A stretch of 38,206 nucleotides of DNA from Dehalococcoidia bacterium. Lineage in GTDB: Bacteria > Chloroflexota > Dehalococcoidia > Lucifugimonadales > SHYT01. Numbering within the stretch: the first letter of the stretch is position 1; the number at the start of each line of letters is the position of its first letter. This document shows, piece after piece, positions 16,394 to 24,299 of the stretch. The stretch lies in assembly GCA_009692665.1 (NCBI GenBank), contig SHYT01000012.1:1-38206 (forward strand), in the 5' to 3' direction. Made by a program: the position numbers and the translations under genes. The notes beneath the pieces were generated by a model. That model searched no databases, was not told where the DNA came from, and saw only the letters and a program-made list of their open reading frames with translations.

Positions 16394-17344
16394 ATGGGGG
16401 CAGTAGATTTTGGGCTACCACTTCATGAGGCTGCGCGACGCACCGGAGTTACCATTAGTGCGCCCATTGCGCCCAAGAATGGGTACGTCACCTCTGCTGC
16501 CGGCGGCGTCAAGCTCCATTACTTCGATTGGGGCAGCGATGCGAAGCATACGAAGCTGCCTGTGGTGTGCCTACACGGCTACGCGCAGAGTGCGCATATG
16601 TGGGACTTCAGCGCGCTAGCGTTAGCGCATGAGCGGCGTCTGATTGCGCTTGATCAGCGCGGCCACGGCGACAGCGGCTGGCCAGCCGACCACGATTACA
16701 CGCCGCAAGTCTATCAAAATGATATTGATGCGCTGCTAGATGGGTTGAAGTTGGACAGGGTCGTGCTCATGGGGCTTTCGATGGGCGGGCGTAACTCGCT
16801 TACGTACACGGCCATGCACCCAGACCGCATCAAGGCGTTGGTTATTGTGGACATGGGACCGGAAACCGCTCGCGCTGGGGCGAATCGAGTCCGGCAATTC
16901 ACTGCGGAACAGGATGTGCTGGACAGTTTTGATGCGTTTGTGCAGCGGACACAGCGATATACCCCGCTGCGCGTAGAGTGGCAGATACGTGGAAGTCTAA
17001 GCCACCAACTGAAGCAGCTTCCAGACGGCAAATGGACGTGGAAGTCTGACCCCTACTTGCGGGACCCATCACTGCGCGCGCCTCCAACCCCACCTTCGCC
17101 TGCTGCAGCGGCAGCAGCAACCGAGCAGAACTGGGAACTTTGGAAGAAGATTCAATGCCCGACCCTTATTGTGCGCGGTGAGCAGACGGATGTGTTACCG
17201 CGTGAAGTGGCCGAACGAATGGAACGCGAGCTGCAGGGACGGGCAACACTTGTCCAGGTGCCGCGTGCGGGACATCTGGTGCCAGGTGATAACCCAGTGG
17301 GCTTTGAGCAGGCGATCAAGCCATTCTTCAGCCGGATACCCTGA
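16394..17344 (+). CDS. Alpha/beta-fold hydrolase with proline/alanine insert
   Basis: A 316-residue hydrolase. Oxyanion motif LHGYAQSAHMWDF, the strand ALDQRGHGDSGWP, nucleophile elbow GLSMGGRNS, acid in RGEQTDVLPREV and catalytic His in RAGHLVPGDNP are all present in order. About 30 residues precede the core (MGAVDFGLPLHEAARRTG). A low-complexity stretch (RAPPTPPSPAAAAAATEQ) sits in the lid region. GGGGGAAGGTGTGTA precedes the ATG, and TATTAT lies 30 bases farther upstream. It is divergent from pheS. The substrate is unknown; epoxide hydrolase, haloalkane dehalogenase and esterase families all share this plan. Confidence 0.88.
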   Translation: MGAVDFGLPLHEAARRTGVTISAPIAPKNGYVTSAAGGVKLHYFDWGSDAKHTKLPVVCLHGYAQSAHMWDFSALALAHERRLIALDQRGHGDSGWPADHDYTPQVYQNDIDALLDGLKLDRVVLMGLSMGGRNSLTYTAMHPDRIKALVIVDMGPETARAGANRVRQFTAEQDVLDSFDAFVQRTQRYTPLRVEWQIRGSLSHQLKQLPDGKWTWKSDPYLRDPSLRAPPTPPSPAAAAAATEQNWELWKKIQCPTLIVRGEQTDVLPREVAERMERELQGRATLVQVPRAGHLVPGDNPVGFEQAIKPFFSRIP

Positions 17345-17576
17345 GGAGCCACAGCTGTTGAATTCCCTTTCATAGTGGGGGGAAGTAGACTGCAACCGAA
17401 GTTCCTGGCTAGAGATATCAAGAAGAAGAAGGGCCATCCGGGAGGAGGCCCCTCCTCTTTGTTTGCCGACGGCACTTCTTCGATGGGAGGCCTTCGGGTG
17501 AAGCCCTTACATCCATTGTGGGAGCATATCTAATACTATGATTAGGTTAAAAAGAGTGTAATGTATGAACCATTAT

Positions 17577-17606
17577 CTTGATACGAGAGATATCATGGGA
17601 CATACT
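17577..17606 (+). promoter_or_regulatory. HAIR-like HspR operator overlapping the dnaJ promoter
   Basis: CTTGATA, seven bases, TATCATG is an inverted repeat with six of seven arm positions paired and exactly the spacing of the HspR operator HAIR (CTTGAGT-N7-ACTCAAG). It overlaps a good promoter: TTGATA (17578-17583), 17 bases, CATACT (17601-17606). A repressor here would block the -35 and spacer. The operon it controls contains hspR itself, as expected for autoregulation. The rest of 17345-17576 holds only GC-rich hairpins after the hydrolase gene. Confidence 0.6.
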
Positions 17607-17619
17607 TGTATTTAGAAGG

Positions 17620-17637
17620 AAGTCCAGTCCTGGACTT
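17620..17637. repeat. 18-base palindrome in the dnaJ leader
   Basis: AAGTCCAG-TC-CTGGACTT is a near-perfect dyad about 14 bases after the proposed -10, at or just after the transcription start. It could be a second operator or a 5' hairpin. It does not match HAIR or the CIRCE element of HrcA. Confidence 0.45.
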
Positions 17638-17678
17638 GCATTAGTAGCCCGTAAATCCGCTAGTTGGTGAAGAGAAAC

Positions 17679-18674
17679 ATGACGACGACAAGCAAAGATT
17701 ACTACACGCTTCTGGGCGTACCGCGGAATGCGGAAGAGAAGGATATTCGCTCTGCATATCGCCGTTTGGCGCGTAAATACCATCCAGACCTGCACCCCAG
17801 CGACAAGACTGCCGAGCAGCACTTCAAAGAGATTGGCGAGGCGTATGAAGTGCTCTCTGACCCAGAAAAGCGCAAGCTCTATGATCGGTTTGGCGCCAAC
17901 TGGCAGCAGGCGCAGCGCATGCAGCAGCAAGGTATTCCATACGAGCAAGCATACGCGCAGGAGCCCACCGCGGGCCGGGGCCGCCGGCAGTCCACCTTTG
18001 ATGGGTTTGGAGGCGGCCAGGATGTGGGCGACCTCTTTGAGGGGTTGTTCCGTACTGGTGGTGTGGGTGGTACCGGGCCGGCGGCACCGCTTGAAGTTGA
18101 GGTCCAGATTACGCTTGAAGAAGCGTACATCGGTACGAAACGGTTGTTAGAGATGCCATCGCGGACCGTGTGCGCACAGTGCAACGGCACAGGCCGTGTA
18201 ACGAGCGCCGGGAGAGGCCCCGCTAAGGTTTGCGCAGTATGCGGCGGGCAGGGACAGGGTATGCGCCAGGTCCGCGCTGAGGCGGAGATTCCGCCTGGCG
18301 TGGACACGGGTGCACGCATTCGTATTACGCCGCACGGCCAGCAGGTGCTGCTGAATGTAACTGTTTTGCCTCATGCGCGTTTCCGCCGAGAAGGCTCGAA
18401 CCTGCATAGCCAGGTGCAGGTGCCGTTGTATACCACACTGCTGGGCGGCGAGGTAACGGTGCCGACTCTGCGCAAGCAGGTATCGCTGACGATACCGGCT
18501 GATACACAGAACGGGCAGACCTTTAGGCTTGCTGGTCAGGGGATGCCCTACCTGGGCGATGCCAATCGCAAAGGTGACTTGCTGGTATCTGTGCAAGTGG
18601 TGTTACCGACTAGTCTGTCGCCGAAGGAGCGGGAGCTTTTCGAGCGGCTACGCGGCATGCAGCGGAACGGCTAG
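17679..18674 (+). CDS. DnaJ-type co-chaperone with reduced zinc domain
   Basis: A 331-residue Hsp40. The J domain fills about 5-70 and includes the HPD loop ([17 protein letters not shown]) and [11 protein letters not shown] Gly-rich linker follows ([20 protein letters not shown]), then the substrate-binding domains ([20 protein letters not shown] ... [17 protein letters not shown] ... [20 protein letters not shown]). The zinc region has only two CxxCxGxG motifs (CAQCNGTGR and [10 protein letters not shown]) instead of the four of classical DnaJ. ATG at 17679 is preferred over a TTG 15 bases upstream. It heads the dnaJ-hspR-(broken clpB) unit behind a HAIR-like operator and would stimulate a DnaK encoded elsewhere. 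Confidence 0.9.
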   Translation: MTTTSKDYYTLLGVPRNAEEKDIRSAYRRLARKYHPDLHPSDKTAEQHFKEIGEAYEVLSDPEKRKLYDRFGANWQQAQRMQQQGIPYEQAYAQEPTAGRGRRQSTFDGFGGGQDVGDLFEGLFRTGGVGGTGPAAPLEVEVQITLEEAYIGTKRLLEMPSRTVCAQCNGTGRVTSAGRGPAKVCAVCGGQGQGMRQVRAEAEIPPGVDTGARIRITPHGQQVLLNVTVLPHARFRREGSNLHSQVQVPLYTTLLGGEVTVPTLRKQVSLTIPADTQNGQTFRLAGQGMPYLGDANRKGDLLVSVQVVLPTSLSPKERELFERLRGMQRNG

Positions 18675-18694
18675 GCTAAGGAGGTGGAAGAACG

Positions 18695-19048
18695 ATGACG
18701 CAAACGAGGAACAGGCGCGTCAGTGCGAAAAGGCTAGGGATGCCTCTTCAAGAGTTTCCGAAGAACATGGTTGACGAGCCGCGCTACGTGATGAGTGTGG
18801 CATCAAGGCTGGTGGACATGACGCCGCAGAGCATACGCGCTTGCGAACGGGAAGGGCTGCTGGAGCCTGCACGGTCATCCGGCCGCCAACGGTTGTATGC
18901 GGAGCGAGATATCGAACGATTGCGGCGCATTAAAACGTTAGTCACAGACATGGGCGTCAACATGGCAGGGGTCGAGGTTGCGCTGCGGCTCATGGACCGC
19001 ATCGCGGAACTCGAGCACCAGCTTGGGAACGCCATCGGCAGCGGATAG
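18695..19048 (+). CDS. hspR: HspR, MerR-family heat-shock repressor
   Basis: A 117-residue MerR-type regulator. The core YVMSVASRLVDMTPQSIRAC, EREGLLEPARSSGRQRLYAE and RDIERLRRIKTLVTDMGVNM is characteristic of HspR: a winged helix followed by a short helix. The effector domain is short (AELEHQLGNAIGSG). About 25 residues precede the core. AAGGAGGT lies upstream of the ATG. In actinobacteria HspR binds HAIR sites and uses DnaK as co-repressor; here a HAIR-like site lies before the first gene of its operon. It follows dnaJ by 20 bases and leads clpB by 29, the classic order, though the clpB is dead. Confidence 0.93.
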   Translation: MTQTRNRRVSAKRLGMPLQEFPKNMVDEPRYVMSVASRLVDMTPQSIRACEREGLLEPARSSGRQRLYAERDIERLRRIKTLVTDMGVNMAGVEVALRLMDRIAELEHQLGNAIGSG

Positions 19049-19077
19049 GCTGCCGATGTGGATGAGGAGGAATTGAG

Positions 19078-20430
19078 ATGGCAATGAGACCAGAAAGTTT
19101 TACCGAACAAGCGCGAGAGGCTGTAGGACACTCACAGCAGCTTGTGCAGGAATACCGGCACGAAGGGGACCTGGAACATCTGCTATTGGCATTGCTCGAG
19201 TAAAAAGACGGGGTGCCGATACAGGTATTGAAGGAAATGAACGTGGACGCGGCCGCCTTACAGCACCGCGTTGAGTCCGCGTTGGCCCGTACTCCTAAGC
19301 TTCAGAACGTAGCTACGCAGATGTACCAGACACCTCGAATCATGCGTGCGCTCCAAAGCGCCAAAAACGAAGCCCACCACTTCAAAGACGAATACATTGG
19401 CACCGAACACCTTTTTATCGCAGCGACCCAGGAACAAACAGGCGACGCGCCAACGAGTTTCCGTGAATTCGGCATTGATAGGGAGAAGGTGTACCAGGCA
19501 CTACTCAAAGTGCGCGGCAACCAGTGAGTTACGGATCCCCGTGCAGAGCAGCGGTACCGCGCGCTGGAGAAGTACAGCACTGACCTGACCGCGCTTGCGC
19601 GGCAGGGCAAGCTTGATCCTGTGATTGGGCGGAACGAAGAGATCCGGCGCGTGATTCAGACGCTGTCCCGCCGCACCAAGAACAACACGGTGTTCCTGGG
19701 CGGTGCAGGCGATTGTGTCCGGCGACGTGCCGGAGTCGCTGAAGAACCGCCGCGTGCTGGCCCTCGACATGGGCGGCATGGGGGCAGGCTCGAAGTTCCG
19801 TGGCGAGTTCGAGGAGCGGTTGAAGGCCGTCATGGACGAAGTGAAGGCCGCTCAAGGCGAGATTGTGTTGTTCATTGACGAGCTGCACCAGGTGGTAGGG
19901 GCGGGAGCATCGGAAGGCGCTATTGATGCATCAACGATGATGAAACCTGCGCTGGCACGTGGCGAGATTCAGGTGCTGGGCGCGACCACGCCGGACGAGT
20001 ACCGCAAGCACATTGAGCGTGATGCTACCCTGGAACGGCGCTCCAACACCATCTGGATTGAGGAGCCGTCGGTGGATGTCGCCATCGAGATGATGCGTGG
20101 GCTGCGGCCTCGCTATGAGGCGCACCACAAGGTGAAGGTTGACGACTCAGCGATCATCGCCGCAGTGAAGCTGAGCCAGCGCTACATTACGGGCAGGCAG
20201 TTGCCGGACAAGGCCGTAGATTTCATTGACGAGGCAGCGGCGAAGCTGCGCTTGGAAATGTCCAGCATGCCGAAAGAGCTCAAGGGCATGGAGCAGGGCA
20301 TCCGTGACCTGGAGAATCAAGATGAGGCCGCGAATAACCGGCAGGACTATGAGGGTGCGGCACGGATCAAGGCGCAGAGACTCCAGCTTGAGGGGGAGTT
20401 CAACGCTAAACGTGATGCATGGCTACGCGG
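19078..20430 (+). pseudogene. clpB: ClpB disaggregase, inactivated
   Basis: The translation follows ClpB closely but is broken four ways. TAA at 19201 replaces Gln in LLLALLEQKDGVP (CAA to TAA). TGA at 19525 replaces Arg in RGNQRVTDP (CGA to TGA). Near 19700 the frame jumps from NNTVFLG to [12 protein letters not shown], removing the Walker A loop GEPGVGKTAIVEGLA. After LQLEGEFNAKRDAWL in the middle domain the similarity stops, so the rest of that domain and the whole second ATPase module are gone. Walker B (IVLFIDELH) and IIAAVKLSQRYITGRQLPDK survive. The promoter-proximal SD (GAGGAGGAATTGAG) is intact. An active copy may exist elsewhere. Confidence 0.9.
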
Positions 20431-20558
20431 CGGTAAAGGTATTGCCTTCAGCAAAGCTGGTAGTATATGAACAGTGTGGTCATTGGGCACAGATGGAATG
20501 CGCAGAGAGTTTTAATCGGCTCATTTGTGCATTCCATGAAGATGCGATGTTGCCTTGA
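20431..20558 (+). pseudogene. C-terminal fragment of an alpha/beta hydrolase
   Basis: Right after clpB similarity ends, another frame reads AAVKVLPSAKLVVYEQCGHW, AQMECAESFNRLICAFHE and stops. This is the final strand, catalytic His (CGHWAQ) and last helix of an alpha/beta hydrolase of the meta-cleavage-product type. Nothing of its first ~230 residues is present. The left boundary is approximate, within ~20 bases. The junction with clpB points to one large deletion that removed the end of clpB and the start of this gene. Confidence 0.7.
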
Positions 20559-20611
20559 TACCCTGTGCAATAGGCCAATAACATGGATTTAGAGACATAC
20601 GAGGCAGCTCG

Positions 20612-20992
20612 GTGCGCATTTTTTTTGATGTAGACAATACGCTTCTCTATTCGTCAGGATCAACTTGGAATCTACGCCCAGGGGCACAAGAAGTCATGGC
20701 CGTGCTTAAGGAGCATGGTCATGATCTTTATATCTGGTCTGCGACTGGCCTGCTCCACTGCCAGCGGCTGGTGCGGCGATATAACCTGGAACCATTTGTC
20801 ACCGCCTGCTTTGACAAGGACCCGGCCTGCGGTTTGACGCCGGATATCATAGTGGATGATGACTGGTATTTAGTGGAGAAATATTCAGGCGTGTGCGTAG
20901 CGGCATACCGCCGGCCAGACCCGGAAGACAGGGAGTTGTTCCGCATTTTGGAAGTGCTAGAAGCATGGAACGAGTTGAAATCTCGAAGTTAG
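20612..20992 (+). CDS. Small HAD-superfamily protein
   Basis: A 126-residue HAD-like phosphatase with no cap domain. Motif I is FFDVDNTLL, motif II is the Ser of IWSATG, and a late acidic motif is DIIVDDDWYL; a motif III Lys is plausible in FDKDP. GAGG lies seven bases before the GTG start. Single-domain HAD proteins of this size often act on small phosphate esters or nucleic-acid ends; the substrate here is unknown. It lies between the clpB wreckage and the ABC transporter and may be transcribed with either. Confidence 0.8.
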   Translation: MRIFFDVDNTLLYSSGSTWNLRPGAQEVMAVLKEHGHDLYIWSATGLLHCQRLVRRYNLEPFVTACFDKDPACGLTPDIIVDDDWYLVEKYSGVCVAAYRRPDPEDRELFRILEVLEAWNELKSRS

Positions 20993-21038
20993 GAATATCT
21001 ACACCTGCGATGATCCCCCGTGCGTCTGAAGGAAATGG

Positions 21039-22010
21039 TTGTTTCATGACATGGATGCCATCGTAGTAGAGAAGCTCGGCAAGCAATTCGGGAAAATATC
21101 GGCAGTTCAGGATGTCTCCTTCACGGTTCATGAAGGTGAGCTATTCGGCTTTCTTGGGCCCAATGGCGCAGGTAAGACCACTACAATTAACATCCTCTGT
21201 ACGCTTCTCAGACCCACTTCAGGTCAAGCCCGCATAAACGGCTTTGATGTTATGCAGCAACGGAGCCAAGTGCGCCGCTCCATTGGATTGGTATTCCAGG
21301 GACCTACTCTAGACGAGTACCTAACCGGCTTCGAAAACCTCCGCTTCCACGCCTACGCCTACAGCATTCCTGCGCCTGAGCGCGACGAACGTATGCGTGA
21401 ACTGTTACAACTGGTGGAGTTGTGGGACCGCCGTAATGATAGAGTTCGCACCTACTCTGGAGGGATGAGACGACGGCTTGAATTGGCGCGCGGACTCCTT
21501 ACGCGCCCCCGTGTTCTCTTCCTGGACGAGCCAACGCTTGGCCTTGACCCGCAGACACGCCGTCGTATCTGGGAGTACATTCTGGAGATGCGCCGCCGAG
21601 AAGGCATGGCTGTTTTTCTCACCACGCACTATCTGGACGAAGCTGAGCATTGTGACCGGGTAGGCATCATTGACCACGGGTCCATTGTGGAGTTGGATAC
21701 ACCAGACAGGTTGAAGGATCTGATTGGCGGCGACATTGTGTCTCTGCGCGTGGAAGACGAGGAACGCGCGCTGATGGAACTACGCGGCCGATTTGGGCTA
21801 GAGCCAGCAGTGTTCGATAATACTATTCAATTCAATGTCCCGCATGCAGACCAATTTCTGCCGGAGTTCATTCGAGAGTTCTCACTGCCGCTACAGGCGG
21901 TGAGCTTGCGCCGGCCTACACTGGAAGATGTTTTCCTGAAGCTGACGGGCCACGCCATCCGTGACGAGGCTTCCGCCGACTCGATTCCAACGCCGGCGCG
22001 CAGGCTATGA
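21039..22010 (+). CDS. ABC-2 type exporter, ATP-binding subunit (DrrA-like)
   Basis: A 323-residue ATPase. Walker A GPNGAGKTT (about 40-48), Q-loop in GLVFQGPTLDEYLTG, signature YSGGMRRRLELARGL, Walker B VLFLDEPTLGLD and switch His in TTHYLDEAEHCDR are complete. The long C-terminal part (about 220-323), with GGDIVSLRVEDEE and RRPTLEDVFLKLTGHAIR, is typical of DrrA-like drug or lipid exporters. A TTG start is used because GAAGGA precedes it at good spacing; an ATG at 21051 is the alternative. Its stop overlaps the next start (ATGA), so the two subunits are coupled. Confidence 0.92.
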   Translation: MFHDMDAIVVEKLGKQFGKISAVQDVSFTVHEGELFGFLGPNGAGKTTTINILCTLLRPTSGQARINGFDVMQQRSQVRRSIGLVFQGPTLDEYLTGFENLRFHAYAYSIPAPERDERMRELLQLVELWDRRNDRVRTYSGGMRRRLELARGLLTRPRVLFLDEPTLGLDPQTRRRIWEYILEMRRREGMAVFLTTHYLDEAEHCDRVGIIDHGSIVELDTPDRLKDLIGGDIVSLRVEDEERALMELRGRFGLEPAVFDNTIQFNVPHADQFLPEFIREFSLPLQAVSLRRPTLEDVFLKLTGHAIRDEASADSIPTPARRL

Positions 22011-22837
22011 GCGAAGTGTTTACCGGCTTCTGGGTTGTTGGATACCGAGAGTTCTTGCGTTTGCTCCGTGAGCGTGCACGGCTGGCATCGGCATTCGTCA
22101 CACCGCTGTTGCTGCTGGTCATTTTTGGCGCCGGCTTCAACCGTATTGTGGCGCCGCTGGACGGGCAGGTTGACCTGGTGCAGTTCATGTTTCCAGGTAT
22201 TGTCTGCATGAGCGTGCTTATGACCGCACTTTTCTCTGGGCTGTCTGTGGTCTGGGACAGGGAGGTCGGCTTCCTGAAAGTGGTGCTTGTAGCGCCGCTG
22301 AGCCGCGTGGGGATTGCGTTGGGCAAGACGGCCGCCGGCTCCGGTGTGGGCCTATTTCAAGGGCTTCTCTTGATGATCCTGGCTCCGTTCATTGGCCTAA
22401 GCATTGGACTGATTGCGCTGGTTACCCTGCTTCCGCTGCTATTTGTGCTCGCGGTGACGCTGTCCGCCATTGGTATCTTCGTTGGCTCACAGATGCGCTC
22501 TCAGCAAGCGTTCCATGGCGTGGTGGAAATTCTCATCGTGCCGATGGTGTTCTTCTCCGGCGTCTTCTTTCCCGTGGACAAGGTGCCTACGTGGCTAGGG
22601 ATACTCGCGAAGCTCAATCCACTCACGTATGGCGTGGACGCTATTAGGCAAGTCATTCTCAACGCCCGCTATAGCGCCTCCTTTGAGAGCACCCTTTCCG
22701 CTAAGGGCGGCGTGGACCTAGGTGTGACTGTGTTTGGACACCGTATGAGCGTGTGGGAAGACGCGCTGGTGGTCAGCATCTTTGGGCTTATTGTCCTGGT
22801 CATGGCGGCGCGCTCGTTTAATCGCCAAGGCACGTAG
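22007..22837 (+). CDS. ABC-2 type exporter, permease subunit (DrrB-like)
   Basis: A 276-residue membrane protein of the ABC2 family with six hydrophobic segments: around LASAFVTPLLLLVIFGAGF, FMFPGIVCMSVLMTALFSGL, FQGLLLMILAPFIGLSIG, ALVTLLPLLFVLAVTLSAIG, ILIVPMVFFSGVFFP and VVSIFGLIVLVMAA. The conserved LNPLTYGVDAIRQ lies before the last large loop. It overlaps the ATPase gene by four bases. The pair forms a half-transporter dimer exporting an unknown hydrophobic substrate. Confidence 0.92.
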   Translation: MSEVFTGFWVVGYREFLRLLRERARLASAFVTPLLLLVIFGAGFNRIVAPLDGQVDLVQFMFPGIVCMSVLMTALFSGLSVVWDREVGFLKVVLVAPLSRVGIALGKTAAGSGVGLFQGLLLMILAPFIGLSIGLIALVTLLPLLFVLAVTLSAIGIFVGSQMRSQQAFHGVVEILIVPMVFFSGVFFPVDKVPTWLGILAKLNPLTYGVDAIRQVILNARYSASFESTLSAKGGVDLGVTVFGHRMSVWEDALVVSIFGLIVLVMAARSFNRQGT

Positions 22838-22919
22838 GGCTCCCGTCGTCAGTTGACGCTTCCCGAGCGTGGGCGCATCATGCGCTTGTTGGAGGCACAT
22901 CTTGGTGGGAAGGTGACCC

Positions 22920-23546
22920 ATGGCTGACGTGAGGCTTATTGTTTTCTCCGACTATATTTGCCCGTGGTGCTATGTGGGCCAGGCGCGTGTGCAGCAGCTA
23001 CAGAAAGAGTTCAACGCTGAGGTTGAATGGTGGCCGTACGAACTGCACCCCGGCCTGCCGGCCGAAGGTAAGCCCCGCGAGCCCAGGCCAGGCGCAAGCC
23101 GGACGCAACTCATGGCCCAAGAAGAGGGCCTAGAGATGGTCCAGCCTGCCATACAAGCAAACTCGAAGCTGGCGCAAGAGGCGACCGAGTGGGCGCGGGC
23201 GCAGAGTAAAGGCAATGAGTTCCACCACGCTGTGTTCGAGGCTTACTGGAAGCGCGGGTTGAATATCAGCCTTGAAGAAGTCATTCTGCACGTCACCTGC
23301 GAGATGGGAATGGACGCGGAAGCGCTCCGCAAGGCTTTGCGAGAGGGTACCTACCGCCAGGTGTTGGAAGATAGGCTGGATCAGGCACGCCAGGCAGGAG
23401 TGCGCGCCGTTCCCACGTATCTCCTCAATGAGCAGTATGCCATTGAAGGCGTCTACCCATATGAGACGTTCCGGCGGGTTGTAAAGCAGCAGATATTCAA
23501 GGAGCCAGCATCACGATTGCAGCTTGAGGATAGGGGTAGCGGCTAG
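22920..23546 (+). CDS. DsbA-family (FrnE-like) thiol oxidoreductase
   Basis: A 208-residue thioredoxin-fold protein with C14-P-W-C17 in FSDYICPWCYVG, a helical insert, and the cis-Pro loop in VRAVPTYLLNEQYAIEG. There is no signal peptide, so it is cytoplasmic, like the FrnE and 2-hydroxychromene isomerase branch of the DsbA family. GGTGGGAAGGTGACC gives the SD. It follows the exporter by 82 bases, and co-transcription is possible. FrnE-type proteins assist disulfide exchange or polyketide tailoring; the substrate here is not known. Confidence 0.88.
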   Translation: MADVRLIVFSDYICPWCYVGQARVQQLQKEFNAEVEWWPYELHPGLPAEGKPREPRPGASRTQLMAQEEGLEMVQPAIQANSKLAQEATEWARAQSKGNEFHHAVFEAYWKRGLNISLEEVILHVTCEMGMDAEALRKALREGTYRQVLEDRLDQARQAGVRAVPTYLLNEQYAIEGVYPYETFRRVVKQQIFKEPASRLQLEDRGSG

Positions 23547-23627
23547 TTCACAAATGAACAGGGGCTAAGAGGGCGTAAGGGTATCTCTGCGCCCTCTTTC
23601 CGTGTACTGCTACCAGAGCGGTGAGTG

Positions 23628-24263
23628 CTACGCCTCACGGGTGACTGTGAGTCCCCAAACCGTGCTAACACCGGCCTTCCACAGTGCGATTGCGCAATCC
23701 TCAGGCGTGGCGCCGGTAGCACAAACGTCATCCAAGAGAAGGATATTTTGGCTATTCAATCGCTCGCCGCATCGGAAGGCGCCAATAACAGCTGTTTGCC
23801 GCGCCTGCATATCTTGAGCCCTCGCCTGCGGCGGCGTTGCCTTGATGCGCTGCAAAACGTGTGTATTCACTGGGACGCTGATCACCCGGCCGAGCTCATC
23901 TGCAAGAAGTGCTGCCTGGTTATAGCCACGGTCCTTCTCTCGTTTGGGATGAAGCGGCACTGGGACTAGAACGTCCGGCTGCACACCGAACTCGTGAAAC
24001 GCCTCGGCGAGCGGTTGGGCAAGGACCCGTGCCAAGACGCGCCAGCCGTCGTATTTGAGACGGTGGACTGCGGCGCAGCGGCGGCATAGCCGGTCACCGT
24101 CGCGCGGGCCAAGCGGCTGCGCACAGATAGTGCAGAATGGCGGTCCTATGCGCTGCATTGTTGGCGCATGGGTGGCACAGACCCAGGCGCCGGGCGTACC
24201 GCAGGAGACGCACTGCGGCGGAAAGAGCATGTCAAGAGCGGAGCTATAGAGGGTGCGCACCAT
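23628..24263 (-). CDS. ComF-family phosphoribosyltransferase-like protein, internally shortened
   Basis: A 211-residue ComF homologue. The zinc ribbon (C18-x2-C21, C29, C44-x2-C47, C60-x2-C63) is followed by the phosphoribosyltransferase fold with VPVPLHPKREKDRGYNQAAL and the PRPP loop NILLLDDVCATGATPEDC. Between CRRCAA and VHRLKYDG about 25 residues normally found in ComF (the PAFDRARAAGxYxGxLREAI stretch) are missing without loss of frame. ATG at 24263 has GCAGGTGACA just upstream. ComF proteins support natural DNA uptake in some bacteria and may be misnamed elsewhere; no other competence gene is nearby. Whether the shortened form works is uncertain. Confidence 0.82.
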   Translation of the reverse strand: MVRTLYSSALDMLFPPQCVSCGTPGAWVCATHAPTMQRIGPPFCTICAQPLGPRDGDRLCRRCAAVHRLKYDGWRVLARVLAQPLAEAFHEFGVQPDVLVPVPLHPKREKDRGYNQAALLADELGRVISVPVNTHVLQRIKATPPQARAQDMQARQTAVIGAFRCGERLNSQNILLLDDVCATGATPEDCAIALWKAGVSTVWGLTVTREA

Positions 24264-24299
24264 TGTCACCTGCCGTAAAGTCTGAACTACAATTGGAAT

